Below, in pieces: positions 34,775 to 43,468 of a DNA stretch of 64,000 nucleotides; position 1 is the stretch's first letter; the number at the start of each line of letters is the position of its first letter. Below the pieces are notes generated by a model. The model ran no database searches. It saw only the letters and a list, made by a program, of their open reading frames with translations, and had not been told where the DNA came from. The stretch is from Fundidesulfovibrio soli (lineage in GTDB: Bacteria > Desulfobacterota > Desulfovibrionia > Desulfovibrionales > Desulfovibrionaceae). The position numbers and the translations under genes are program-made. The stretch covers positions 1 through 64,000 of the forward strand of contig NZ_JAKZKW010000023.1 in NCBI RefSeq assembly GCF_022808695.1. Reading direction: 5' to 3'.

Positions 34775-36214
34775 CTAGTCGATCACCACGTCCTTTTCGT
34801 CCTCCGGCTCAACGTGGATGATCACGCGCCCTATCCCCTCCACCTCCGCGCGCACCATATTCTCCAGCCGGGCGGTCATTTCGTGGGCCTGGCTTATGGA
34901 AGCTTCCGGGGCCATGCGGCAATGGAAGCTCACCGAATAGGTGCCCCCCACCTTGTGCACGGCCACGCCGTGGCAGTCGCTGACGCCGTGCGTATCGGCC
35001 ACCAGGCGCTCCACCTTCTCCCGGATGTGTTCCGACTGGTCCGCCTCGGCGTCGGTGCGCAGGTCGCTGCCGCCCACGGGCTCGATGTGGCTGGCGATGG
35101 TCAGCCCGGGGATGCGCGCATGCACGGCGGCCTCCAGTTCGGTGACCAGCTCGTGGGCGCGGTGCAGGCTGAGGTCGTCGGGCACCTCCACGTGCATCTC
35201 CAGGTGCGTGCCCAAGGGCGTCTGGTGGGCGCGCAGCCCATGCACGCCCATGCCCTTTGAGGCGGCCACTCCGCGCACCAGTTCGAAGAGGTCCGTCTCC
35301 TCGCTGGCCACCGGGGTCAGGCGCACCAGCACGTCCGCGCCGGGCACCACCTGCTTCACGGCGTCCTCCACGCGTGCGCCGATGCGGTGGGCCTCCTCGA
35401 AGCTGGTCTGGCGGGAGATGTCCAGGGTGAGGTCCACAAAGGCCGACGGGCCGGAGAGCCGTGCCCGCACCTGCCCGGCCCCGCGCACCCCGGCGATCTC
35501 CAGCACGGCGGCGCGGATCTGGTCGGTGAGGCTCTCGGAGCCGCCGTCCAGCAGCACGTCCACGGCCTGCCGCCCGAGTTGGATGCTGACCCAGACCACA
35601 ATGGCGCATACGCCAAGGGCGGCCACGGCGTCGGCGCGCTCCAGCAGGGCGCGCACGGGCGAGCCCTCGGGCAGCAGCCGGCCGGCCCAGACGCAGCCCA
35701 GCCCGAAGATGACCACCGCGGAGGACCACACGTCCGTGGAGAAGTGCAGGGCGTCGGCCTCCAGGGCCTGGCTGTTGTGCTTCTCGGCCACGGCCTTGAG
35801 CATGCGCGAGCGGGTGACGTCGATGACGATGGACACGGCCATGACCCCGAAGCTCCACCAGGTGACCTCCACCGCCTCGGGCGCGCCGAAGAGCCGCAGC
35901 AGGGCCTCCCGCACGATGTAGACGCAGGTCAAGAACAGCAGGAGCGTCTCCACCAGGGCGGAGAGGTTCTCGACCTTGCCGTGGCCGTAGGGGTGCTTGC
36001 GGTCCGCCGGGCGGCTCGACTGGCGCACCGCGTACCAGGTGACCCCGGCCGCCAGCAGGTCCAACCCGGAGTGCGCCGCTTCGGAGAGGATGCCCAGGGA
36101 GTTGGTGAGCAGCCCCACGGCGATCTTCATGCCCGTGAGGAACAGCGCCGCCACGATGGAGGAGGTGGCCGCCGCGTGCTTCTCGCGGTCGGCCTCGCTT
36201 ATTGGGGCGTTCAT
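34775..36214 (-). CDS. CDF-family cation efflux protein with three tandem C-terminal domains
   Basis: This 479-residue transporter has six hydrophobic segments in residues 15-215 with HSGLD and HFSTD, the H-x3-D pairs of the transmembrane metal site. It should export Zn2+, Fe2+ or similar by proton exchange. Instead of one cytoplasmic metal/dimerisation domain it appears to have three of them in tandem (about 228-303, 306-380 and 394-471). Each has the pattern of a GV-containing strand, an AH helix pair and a closing hydrophobic strand near P. Usual length is about 300. ATG at 36214 was chosen; a GTG five codons upstream is possible. Confidence 0.9.
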   Translation of the reverse strand: MNAPISEADREKHAAATSSIVAALFLTGMKIAVGLLTNSLGILSEAAHSGLDLLAAGVTWYAVRQSSRPADRKHPYGHGKVENLSALVETLLLFLTCVYIVREALLRLFGAPEAVEVTWWSFGVMAVSIVIDVTRSRMLKAVAEKHNSQALEADALHFSTDVWSSAVVIFGLGCVWAGRLLPEGSPVRALLERADAVAALGVCAIVVWVSIQLGRQAVDVLLDGGSESLTDQIRAAVLEIAGVRGAGQVRARLSGPSAFVDLTLDISRQTSFEEAHRIGARVEDAVKQVVPGADVLVRLTPVASEETDLFELVRGVAASKGMGVHGLRAHQTPLGTHLEMHVEVPDDLSLHRAHELVTELEAAVHARIPGLTIASHIEPVGGSDLRTDAEADQSEHIREKVERLVADTHGVSDCHGVAVHKVGGTYSVSFHCRMAPEASISQAHEMTARLENMVRAEVEGIGRVIIHVEPEDEKDVVID

Positions 36215-36332
36215 GGAATTGCGGTACACCGGGGCCGGATTTTGGGAAACCCGTGAGGCTGATTTTCATAATTATACGGATGTGAGCAAAAATCGTCAGG
36301 CAGGGTGGGATGCTTCGTGCTAGACACGCCGC

Positions 36333-37220
36333 ATGAACGATACGGCGCGCACCTACCGCCGGGCCATCCTCGCGGTGCTGGCCCACATCCAGAGCGACCT
36401 GGACGCCCCGCTGAGCCTGGACGTGCTGGCGGGCGTGGCGGGCTTCTCGCCCTTCCATTTCCATAGAATCTTTCTGGGCCTAACCGGGGAGACGGTGGGC
36501 GCGCACATCCGCCGCCTGCGCCTGACCCGCGCCGCCCACAGGCTGGAATTCGGGTCCGTCAGCGTGACCGAGATCGCCCTGGAGGCCGGATACGAAGCCC
36601 CGGAGGCCTTCACCCGGGCCTTCAAGGCCCAGTACGGCGAGGCCCCCAGCCGCTTCCGGGAGTTCTCCCGCGAGCGCCGCAAGGAGCGCGTCGGGCAGTT
36701 CTTTCCCTTTCCCGAGGATTTCATCCGCCAACAGACAGGAGGCGAGACAATGGACGTGAGCATCATCCGCAAGGAGCCCCAGCGTGTGGCCTGCATCCGC
36801 GCCGTGGGGCCGTACATGGATTCCTCGCGGCAGGCCTGGGAGCGCATGGTGGCCTGGGCCGGGCCGCGCGGGCTGTTCGGGCCGCAGACGCGCTTCATCG
36901 GCGTGGGGCACGACGACCCCGGGGCAACCGCCCCGGAGCTGCTGCGCTACGACGCTTGCGTCAGCGTGGGGCCGGAGGTGGAGGGCGACGACGAAGCCTT
37001 CGTCACGGAGCTGCCCGGCGGGGAGTACGCCACGGTGGTGCACAAGGGGCCATACGAGGGGCTGGAGAAGACCTACATGTGGTTGTACGGGGTGTGGCTG
37101 CCGCAGTCCGGCCGGGTGAGCGCGGGCAGGCCCGGCTACGAGGTGTACCTGAACACCCCGGAACGGACGCCGCCCGAGGAGCTGCTGACCGAGATCAACG
37201 TCCCGCTGGAGCCGAAATAG
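36333..37220 (+). CDS. AraC-family regulator with GyrI-like effector domain
   Basis: This 295-residue protein has two helix-turn-helix motifs at about 15-115 (LSLDVLAGVAGFSPFHFHRIFLGLTG; VTEIALEAGYEAPEAFTRAFKAQYG) and a GyrI/BmrR-type ligand pocket at about 135-293 (VACIRAVGPY, GEYATVVHKGPYEGL). This Rob-like layout usually binds small hydrophobic drugs and controls efflux or stress genes. It is divergent from the CDF gene with 118 bp between, but regulation of it is only a possibility. Confidence 0.92.
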   Translation: MNDTARTYRRAILAVLAHIQSDLDAPLSLDVLAGVAGFSPFHFHRIFLGLTGETVGAHIRRLRLTRAAHRLEFGSVSVTEIALEAGYEAPEAFTRAFKAQYGEAPSRFREFSRERRKERVGQFFPFPEDFIRQQTGGETMDVSIIRKEPQRVACIRAVGPYMDSSRQAWERMVAWAGPRGLFGPQTRFIGVGHDDPGATAPELLRYDACVSVGPEVEGDDEAFVTELPGGEYATVVHKGPYEGLEKTYMWLYGVWLPQSGRVSAGRPGYEVYLNTPERTPPEELLTEINVPLEPK

Positions 37221-37235
37221 GGCGAGGTGGGGGAG

Positions 37236-37268
37236 GGGGCGCGGCTCAGGCCGCCCCCGTCTGTTTTG
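37236..37268 (+). terminator. Probable intrinsic terminator
   Basis: A GGGGGC arm pairs with GCCCCC through a stem with a 2-nt bulge and a short loop, followed by TCTGTTTT. It lies 16 bp after the AraC/GyrI regulator stop. Confidence 0.5.
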
Positions 37269-37339
37269 GGGGTTGTCGTGTTTGGTGGGGATGTGGGCCA
37301 CGCTGCGGACGCACGGAGCAGTGTGCCCACCTGTGATGC

Positions 37340-37852
37340 CTATGCCCGGCCCGCTGCCCGATCCTTTCGGCGCAAGTACCAAACCACCGATCTGTTCAGG
37401 AGGGCGATGGCCACCCCGAAAACGGCGGCGTAGATAAGCGTGCCAGGTATGCCCCAGATGCTGTATATCATGCTTGTGCGAAATGATTCCAACTGCAGTT
37501 TGCCGCCAGTTATTGTGTGAATGCCGATTTTGTCGAGAATGTAATGTGACCATAAGAAGCATTCGTCGGCTGGGTTTATGAAAATTCCCCAGAGCATCAT
37601 GATGATAAGGAATCCGGGCAGGTTTTGTCTGCCAGCTAATACTTTTGAAAAATCAATTTGGCCTATGAGCACGAGCGTGGGGAGGAATAACATCCCGAAA
37701 TCAACCCACTTCATCCACTTGAAATGAATATTGAAGAGTTGGTAGAATTTCGTTCCGACAAGCACAATTGTAATTATTGTGGCTATGCCGACGAAGAAGT
37801 TGGCTTTGTGAGAGCAAAGCCATGCAAAAATATTATGGATTATAGGTCCCAT
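37340..37852 (-). CDS. AT-rich multi-pass membrane protein of unknown function
   Basis: This 170-residue protein has about four hydrophobic segments (18-36, 48-66, 80-96, 130-152) and a basic C-terminus. I recognise no family. Its coding sequence is clearly AT-richer than its neighbours. It follows the CHAP amidase gene on the same strand after 129 bp. The arrangement of a peptidoglycan amidase followed by a small membrane protein recalls effector-immunity pairs, but this is inference only. Confidence 0.6.
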   Translation of the reverse strand: MGPIIHNIFAWLCSHKANFFVGIATIITIVLVGTKFYQLFNIHFKWMKWVDFGMLFLPTLVLIGQIDFSKVLAGRQNLPGFLIIMMLWGIFINPADECFLWSHYILDKIGIHTITGGKLQLESFRTSMIYSIWGIPGTLIYAAVFGVAIALLNRSVVWYLRRKDRAAGRA

Positions 37853-37981
37853 CGGTGTGCCTTTTACAGGCAGGGCGTCTTAATCAACGACACCCTGCCT
37901 GTTTGGTTTAAACGCTCGGTTGGTCATTTCGTCTTAGAAGTACTTCCGGACAATCACTTTTGAGCGATTTACTGATGGCCG

Positions 37982-39190
37982 TTACTTCACGCGCCGGATG
38001 ATAGGCGTCACCTCCGGGAACATGTCCTCCCGGCGAACGATGCCAAGCTCCTTTTGCCCGGCGGCAATCACATGCTCGTCGTCGATGGCGATGCCTGTGT
38101 GGTGCCTATTGTTTTCCCCTCCACGCCAGACAACGATATCGCCCGGCCGGACATCCTTGTCGTTCCCAATGTACTCCAGTGCGTCTGGCCGATAGTTCGG
38201 GTCTGCCAGGTTTTTCACAGTGGGGTAGTAGTGCGCCGGGCCGCTCTCTCCGTTCCACCAGCGCTTGGCCTGGGTGTATAATCCCCCGTAGCTTTCTTCT
38301 CTGGGGTACTGCCAGCCTAACGGGTCCCCTTGAGCGTGCGCGTCCCCCACGAACTCGTTGCATTTCCAATGAGGTCTGCCCAGACCATCTGTGGTCATTT
38401 CCCACGCAGTCGGGTTCTGGTCTAATTGCTTCCAAGCGTAATCCACCCGGCTTTTGGCCCGCTCCTCGGGCGTATACGTCTCGAACCCCTTCACCTTGTC
38501 CCACAGGGCTCGGTTATCCCCAATGCCGGCCTGGGCCCCGGCGTCGCCGGGCGCATCCGTTCCCTGGGGCGCGGGTGCGGCGGGGTCGGGCAGAGCCTGA
38601 GCAACGGGCGCAACCCAGTCGGGCTGGCCCGAGGAGCCCCCAGCAGACGGTTCCGCCCCGGCCTCGCCATCCTGCGACAGGTACCGAGCCGACGAATCAC
38701 CCCACCCCAGTGGACCGGCGGTTTCGGGCTCCGGTGCGGCTTCGTCCCGCCCGGAATCCCCTTGGAAGATATCCAGCCCGGGCACCCCGACGAGCCCTTC
38801 GCGCAGGGCCGGGAACAGCGGGGCGTTGCCCCCGAGCATCCGTTGCCGCGCGGCGATGTTCGGCACCATCCGGTCCATGAGGCCGCCCACTTTCCAGTGG
38901 CCCGCCCCGGGTTGAGTCCAGAGGCCGCTGAGCGGCCCGGCGGCGGGTTGTCCGGCCCGCCCGCCCAGAATGTTGCGAGGATCGAACAGGATTTCCCCGA
39001 TCTCTTGGCTCCCTGCGCCATCCCCAGGCCAAGGCCTGGCCTCCCCCGGCCTGACTGGCAGTAGCTCCATGACCCCGGGGTTCCGTTCGTCGGCCATCCC
39101 GATAGGGGTTCCAAACCCGATCGGGGGTTGCCCCGGATGTTCCTCTTCCACGTTGCTGAGCATATTGAGCAAGCTCGCCTCGAAAGCCAT
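37982..39190 (-). CDS. CHAP/NlpC-P60-like amidase with long unstructured N-terminus
   Basis: This 402-residue protein has a Pro/Gly/Ala-rich N-terminal 230 residues without signal peptide and a C-terminal papain-fold amidase domain (about 250-402). HWKCNEFVGDA supplies the putative nucleophile Cys277, and GDIVVWRGGENNRHHTGIAI supplies His363 or His364. Such domains cut peptide bonds in cell-wall stem peptides. AGGAGG lies six bases before the ATG. Absence of a Sec signal suggests delivery by a phage-like or secretion apparatus, or autolysis; none is encoded in the window. Confidence 0.75.
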   Translation of the reverse strand: MAFEASLLNMLSNVEEEHPGQPPIGFGTPIGMADERNPGVMELLPVRPGEARPWPGDGAGSQEIGEILFDPRNILGGRAGQPAAGPLSGLWTQPGAGHWKVGGLMDRMVPNIAARQRMLGGNAPLFPALREGLVGVPGLDIFQGDSGRDEAAPEPETAGPLGWGDSSARYLSQDGEAGAEPSAGGSSGQPDWVAPVAQALPDPAAPAPQGTDAPGDAGAQAGIGDNRALWDKVKGFETYTPEERAKSRVDYAWKQLDQNPTAWEMTTDGLGRPHWKCNEFVGDAHAQGDPLGWQYPREESYGGLYTQAKRWWNGESGPAHYYPTVKNLADPNYRPDALEYIGNDKDVRPGDIVVWRGGENNRHHTGIAIDDEHVIAAGQKELGIVRREDMFPEVTPIIRRVK

Positions 39191-39403
39191 GTCTTCCTCC
39201 TGCGGCGGCCTTGCCGCCTGATGTTTTTCGGACATCATATGCAGGAGGCGGAAATTATCACCCCATATAGGGCTATGTGGGGAGAAAGTAGAATATTTTA
39301 TCGTGGATATCAATTCGTTTCCACGTATCGAAGTGTGGTGATGCTTGCTGGTCTTGGCCGCATTCGAGGCGCGGGCCTGGCCCGGGCAAAGCGGCAGGCC
39401 GCA

Positions 39404-39437
39404 AAAAAGCCCCCCGCCTCGCGGCGGGGGGCTTTTT
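39404..39437 (-). terminator. Terminator of trpS
   Basis: A perfect 15-bp stem including GCCCCCCGCC closes a TCGC loop and is followed on the minus strand by T-rich sequence. It lies 22 bp after the trpS stop. Confidence 0.9.
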
Positions 39438-39459
39438 GTTCGATAGCGGGGCGAACGCG

Positions 39460-40455
39460 TTAGAAGTTGAAGTTCAGCTTCTCGCGCAGCTCCTCGATGG
39501 TGGCGCGGGCGGCCACGCGGGCGCGCTCGTTGCCGTCGCGCAGGATGTCCCAGGCCAGGTCGGGGTTCTTGTCCAGCTCGGCGCGACGCTGCTGGAAGGG
39601 CTCCAGGAAGGCGCAGAGGTTGTCCGCCATGATCTTCTTGCAATCGCCGCAGCCGATGCTGGCCTCGCGGCAGCTCACGGCGATCTCCTCGCACTTCTGC
39701 GGGTCGGTGAAGAGCAGGTGGTAGGGGTAGAGGTTGCATTCGCCCGGCTCGCCGGGGTCCTTGAGGCGGGCGCGCTTCACACAGGTGAGCATGGGGGTGA
39801 TGCGCTTGCGCACCCCGGCCAGGTCCTCGCCCAGGGCGATGGCGTTGCCGTAGCTCTTGGACATCTTGCGCCCGTCCAGCCCGGGGAGCTTGGAGGCCTT
39901 GGTCAGCTTGGCCTCGGGCTCGGGGAAGATTTCGCCCCAGAGGTGGTTGGCGCGCCGGGCGATCTCGCGGGTCAGCTCCAGGTGGGGCAGCTGGTCGTGG
40001 CCGACAGGCACCCGGGTGGGCTTGTAGATCAGGATGTCGGAGGCCATGAGCACCGGGTAGCCCAGGAAGCCGTAGGTGGAGAGGTCCTTGGTGCCGTCGA
40101 GCTGGTCGCGCACGTCCTTGTAGGTGGGGTTGCGCTCCAGCCAGCCCACCGGGGTGATCATGGAGAGCAGCAGGTGCAGCTCGGCGTGCTCCTTCACCTG
40201 GGACTGCTGGAACATGACCACCTTGGCGGGGTCCAGCCCGGCGGCCACCCAGTCCGTGACCAGGCTGGGCACGAAGCCTTTGACCTTCTGGGGTTCGGCG
40301 TACTCGGTGGTCAGGGCGTGCCAGTCGGCCACGAAGAAGAAGCACTCGTGGTCCTTGGCCAGCTCGACCCAGCTGTCCAGGACGCCGAAGTAATGCCCAA
40401 GGTGCAGCGGCCCGGTGGGGCGCATGCCGGATACGATGCGTTTGTTGACGGTCAT
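39460..40455 (-). CDS. trpS: Tryptophanyl-tRNA synthetase, with possible 4Fe-4S motif
   Basis: This 331-residue class I synthetase charges tRNA-Trp. The HIGH-type motif is HLGH (18-21) and the second signature is KMSKS (197-201). The C-terminal part has Cys240-x21-Cys262-x6-Cys269-x2-Cys272, almost the spacing (x22, x6, x2) of the [4Fe-4S] cluster described in Thermotoga maritima TrpRS near the anticodon-binding region. The M50 protease gene upstream is 14 bp away on the same strand. Confidence 0.97.
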   Translation of the reverse strand: MTVNKRIVSGMRPTGPLHLGHYFGVLDSWVELAKDHECFFFVADWHALTTEYAEPQKVKGFVPSLVTDWVAAGLDPAKVVMFQQSQVKEHAELHLLLSMITPVGWLERNPTYKDVRDQLDGTKDLSTYGFLGYPVLMASDILIYKPTRVPVGHDQLPHLELTREIARRANHLWGEIFPEPEAKLTKASKLPGLDGRKMSKSYGNAIALGEDLAGVRKRITPMLTCVKRARLKDPGEPGECNLYPYHLLFTDPQKCEEIAVSCREASIGCGDCKKIMADNLCAFLEPFQQRRAELDKNPDLAWDILRDGNERARVAARATIEELREKLNFNF

Positions 40456-40469
40456 GTTCGCTCGCTCGG

Positions 40470-41114
40470 TCAGATCAGAAGGTTGTAGAGGTACGACACC
40501 ACGGGGGAAAGTATGCGCCCGAGCACCCCGCTCATGGCCAGCAGGAGTACGATGACGAAGCCCCAGCGCTCGCGCAGGGCCAGCTCGTAGGCTATGCGCT
40601 TAGGCAGCAGGCCCAGCAGGATGTGTCCGCCGTCCAGGGGCGGGATGGGCAGCAGGTTGAACACGCCAAGCGACAGGTTCACCTGCACGCTGGCCACGCA
40701 CATGTAGAGCAGCGGCGTGAGCAGGTTGGCCTGCCAGAACGGGTCGCGCCAGGCGTGGAAGGCCGCCTCCAGCCCGCCCAAGGCCAGCGCCGAGACCCCG
40801 GCCAGCAGGAAATTCGCCGCGGGCCCCGCCACGGAGACGATCATCATGCCGGTGCGCGGGTTGCGGAAATAGCGGGAGTCCACGGGCACGGGCTTGGCCC
40901 AGCCGATCATCTGGGTGATGACGAAGACGAGCAGGCCCACAGGGTCCAGGTGCTTGAGCGGATTGAGCGTCAACCTGCCCGCGAGCCTGGCCGTGGGGTC
41001 GCCCAAGGCGGCGGCCGCAACCCCGTGCGAGACCTCGTGAAAGGTGACGGCCATGAGCATGGGGGGGGCGAAGATGGCCAATTTGAGAAGGAATTGGCCC
41101 ACGTCTGGAAACAT
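40470..41114 (-). CDS. Site-2-type (M50) membrane metalloprotease
   Basis: This 214-residue membrane protein has HEVSH (His26, Glu27, His30) in its first helix and PIPPLDGGHILLG near residue 165, the two zinc sites of M50 peptidases. It is the minimal single-domain type (YwhC/Rip3-like) without a PDZ domain. It may cut membrane-bound regulators; the substrate is unknown. It is probably in an operon with trpS. Confidence 0.92.
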   Translation of the reverse strand: MFPDVGQFLLKLAIFAPPMLMAVTFHEVSHGVAAAALGDPTARLAGRLTLNPLKHLDPVGLLVFVITQMIGWAKPVPVDSRYFRNPRTGMMIVSVAGPAANFLLAGVSALALGGLEAAFHAWRDPFWQANLLTPLLYMCVASVQVNLSLGVFNLLPIPPLDGGHILLGLLPKRIAYELALRERWGFVIVLLLAMSGVLGRILSPVVSYLYNLLI

Positions 41115-41176
41115 GGCAGGGCGCTACCACGTTGCCCGGCCGAGGGCAAGCCGGACCGGCAGGCGGGGGAAATACG

Positions 41177-41204
41177 AAAAAAAAGGCGGGCCCGAAGGCC
41201 CGCC
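41177..41204 (-). terminator. Terminator of the receiver-protein gene
   Basis: An 8-bp stem GGCGGGCC / GGCCCGCC with CGAA loop is followed on the minus strand by eight T. It lies 18 bp after the receiver gene. Confidence 0.92.
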
Positions 41205-41222
41205 CGCACGTTCGGGTGTGGT

Positions 41223-41606
41223 TCAGGCCACCACGGTTGCATTGGCCTTGGCCATGGCCTGCGAAACCTTGGACTTGAGTTCGGTGAGGTCCACCGACTT
41301 GACCACGTAGTAGTCGGCCGCGATGGACTTGAGGTCGTGCTGGAAGGAGTCGTACGCCGTGGAGAGGATCACGGGGATGAGCTGGTCCTTGCCGCGGATC
41401 TCCTGCAGGAGGTCCAGCCCGGAGCGCGTGGGCCCGAGCTTGATGTCCAGCACGACCACGGCCGGCTTTTCCCGTTCCAGAACGGCGAGGATGGGCTCCT
41501 CCCCGTCGGATGTGGCCACGACGTATCCGTCGCTCTCCAGTTCCTCCTGGTAGAGCATGCGTATATGCTTTTCGTCGTCCACGACGAGAACCTTCTTGGC
41601 TTCCAT
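41223..41606 (-). CDS. Single-domain response regulator
   Basis: This 127-residue CheY-like receiver has the acidic pair Asp10-Asp11 in VVDDEKH, the phospho-acceptor Asp54 in VVLDIKLG and the conserved Lys in YYVVKSVD. No output domain is present, so it probably acts in a phosphorelay or by protein contact. GGAGG precedes the ATG at 41606. It has no kinase neighbour; the closest sensor kinase in the window is at 17270-18421. Confidence 0.92.
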   Translation of the reverse strand: MEAKKVLVVDDEKHIRMLYQEELESDGYVVATSDGEEPILAVLEREKPAVVVLDIKLGPTRSGLDLLQEIRGKDQLIPVILSTAYDSFQHDLKSIAADYYVVKSVDLTELKSKVSQAMAKANATVVA

Positions 41607-41737
41607 GGAGACCTCCGGCGTTGGGCGCGTCGAGCGCACCGTCACGTTAAAAATATGCTCAAAATCAGGGGGGCGGTCAACACGTTTCGCTGCCGCCCGG
41701 GCTTGCCCTCGGCCCCGGGCCGGGATAGAGGCCGCAC

Positions 41738-41935
41738 ATGGTTCGCGTACTCATAGAATCGACAGGCGAGCAGCGGGAGTTCCGGGCGCTCAAGTCCGTG
41801 ACGCAGCTGCTCAACCGGCTGGGGCTCAAGTCCACCGAGGTGTTGGTGATCCGCGGCAGGGAGCTGCTCACGCCCGACCGCATGATAGGCCACGAGGGCG
41901 AGATCCGCATCCGCCACGTGGTCTCCAGGGGGTAG
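41738..41935 (+). CDS. Ubiquitin-like sulfur-carrier protein (ThiS/MoaD/TtuB fold)
   Basis: This 65-residue protein looks like a beta-grasp sulfur carrier (VTQLLNRLGL, VLVIRGRELL, IRIRHVVSRG). It lies 4 bp before a TtuA-type tRNA thiolase gene, so it probably delivers sulfur to it, as TtuB does to TtuA. It ends in Arg-Gly rather than the usual Gly-Gly, which would need trimming or a different activation chemistry. Confidence 0.8.
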   Translation: MVRVLIESTGEQREFRALKSVTQLLNRLGLKSTEVLVIRGRELLTPDRMIGHEGEIRIRHVVSRG

Positions 41936-41939
41936 CGCC

Positions 41940-42836
41940 GTGAAGTGCCGCCGCTGCAGCGAGCTGGCGCAGGTCCGCCTGCCCAGCCATCACACCGGAT
42001 TCTGCGCCCCCTGCTTCGAAACCTATTTCCTGCGCCAGGTGGAGCGGGGCATCCACGAGCACAAGCAGTTCTCCAAGGAGGACCGGGTGCTCCTGGCCGT
42101 CTCCGGCGGCAAGGACTCGCTCGGCCTGCTGCTGGCCCTGACCAGGCTCGGCTACGACATCACGGCCCTGCACATCGACCTGGGCATCCCCGTCTCCTCC
42201 CAGGGCGCCCGCGCCACGGTGGAGGCCTACTGCGCCGCCCATTCCATCAAACTTCACGTGCTGGAGACCGCCGAAAAGGGCCTGCCCATCCCGGAGGTCA
42301 AGAAGCGCGTGAACCGGCCCATCTGCTCGGTGTGCGGCAAGATCAAGCGCCACTGGTTCAACCGTTTCGCCTACGAGAACGGCTACGACGTGCTGGCCAC
42401 GGGCCACAACCTCGACGACGAGGTGGCCCGCCTGTTCGCCAACACCCTGCGCTGGGACCAGGCCTACCTGGCGGGGCAGGGCCCCGTGAGCCCGGCGGAG
42501 GGCAAGTTCGTGCGCAAGGTCAAGCCCCTGTGCCGCCTGACCGAATACGAGACCGCCGTGTGGTGCTTCCTGAACGGCATCGAGCACGTGCTGGCCGCCT
42601 GCCCCTATTCCGCCGGGGCCAGCTTCACCGGGCACAAGAAGCTCCTGGCCGACCTGGAGGAGCGCAGCCCGGGCATGAAGATGCAGTTCTACGAGCACTT
42701 CCTGCAGCGCGGCAAGCCCGCCTTCCAGGCGGTGCGGGCCGAAGCCCCGCCCCTCAACGAGTGCGCCCGCTGCGGCTACCCCTCCTCCATGGAGGTCTGC
42801 GGCGTGTGCCGCATCAAGGATCAGTTGGAGGCGTGA
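41940..42836 (+). CDS. TtuA/TtcA-family tRNA sulfurtransferase
   Basis: This 298-residue ATP-PP-loop enzyme has SGGKDS (55-60). An N-terminal zinc finger is formed by CRRC (Cys3, Cys6) and CAPC (Cys22, Cys25), and a C-terminal one by CARC and CGVC. Central CSVCGKIKRHWFN plus a later Cys could hold the catalytic 4Fe-4S cluster. The double zinc finger is the TtuA/Ncs6-like type that thiolates uridine (U54 in TtuA). It starts with GTG and is coupled to the sulfur carrier upstream. Confidence 0.9.
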   Translation: MKCRRCSELAQVRLPSHHTGFCAPCFETYFLRQVERGIHEHKQFSKEDRVLLAVSGGKDSLGLLLALTRLGYDITALHIDLGIPVSSQGARATVEAYCAAHSIKLHVLETAEKGLPIPEVKKRVNRPICSVCGKIKRHWFNRFAYENGYDVLATGHNLDDEVARLFANTLRWDQAYLAGQGPVSPAEGKFVRKVKPLCRLTEYETAVWCFLNGIEHVLAACPYSAGASFTGHKKLLADLEERSPGMKMQFYEHFLQRGKPAFQAVRAEAPPLNECARCGYPSSMEVCGVCRIKDQLEA

Positions 42837-43468
42837 GCGCGAGCCAGGCCAGCCAGTGGGCGGCGCGCAGGCGCGCTGCCCTGATGCGCCCGGCGCGTTG
42901 GTTCGCGGCCGGGGCGACCTGCCTCATCCTCTTGGCCGGAGGCTGGCTGGCCCTGCGCGAGGCCCGGCTGCAGCGCCAGCCGGGGCGGACCGATCAGGCG
43001 GTCGCCGCGCTGCGGGACGAGCAGGTCATGCTGCGCCTGAAGCACCTGGCCCTGGCCGCCAATCTGGCCAAGGTCCTGAACAACTCCCTGCTGGCCGACA
43101 TCACCGGGGAGCTCAGCACCGAGCACCCCTGCGTGCAGGCGCCCAGGCTGGACGGGCACGGCCCGGACTCGCCCTGCGCCGCCCGCTGGAACCGCGCCCT
43201 GGACGCGGTCTGGGCCAAAGCCTTCGGCCCCCAGGCCGGGCCGCCGCCGGACTGGCTGCGCCGTGACCTCTGGGGCAGGCCCGTGCTGCTCAACGAGGGC
43301 GAGAGCGTCTGCCAGTCGCCCGTGGTGGATTGCGTCAACGACACGCTGCGCAGCGCCGGGCCGGACGGGGTGGTCAACACCGCCGACGACCTGATCGCCA
43401 GGGTCCCGCCGTTCCTGGGCCCCGAGCTCCACAGGCGCGCCGTGGAGTCAGCCCGCCAGAATCCATAG
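42833..43468 (+). CDS. Membrane-anchored pseudopilin-like (GspG-type) protein
   Basis: This 211-residue protein has one hydrophobic segment (about 24-42) and a periplasmic part. LRRDLWGRPVLL and the C-terminal SAGPDGVVNTADDLIARV resemble the calcium-binding end of type II secretion pseudopilin GspG. It lacks a classical prepilin cleavage motif, and no secretion genes are nearby. Its GTG overlaps the thiolase stop (GTGA), and its end overlaps the convergent pgl gene by 21 bp. Confidence 0.65.
   Translation: MSASQASQWAARRRAALMRPARWFAAGATCLILLAGGWLALREARLQRQPGRTDQAVAALRDEQVMLRLKHLALAANLAKVLNNSLLADITGELSTEHPCVQAPRLDGHGPDSPCAARWNRALDAVWAKAFGPQAGPPPDWLRRDLWGRPVLLNEGESVCQSPVVDCVNDTLRSAGPDGVVNTADDLIARVPPFLGPELHRRAVESARQNP

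Noticed and set aside
37724-37963. An 80-codon plus-strand frame over the AT-rich membrane protein
   Set aside because: It overlaps the better candidate antisense, has no ribosome site and resembles no family.
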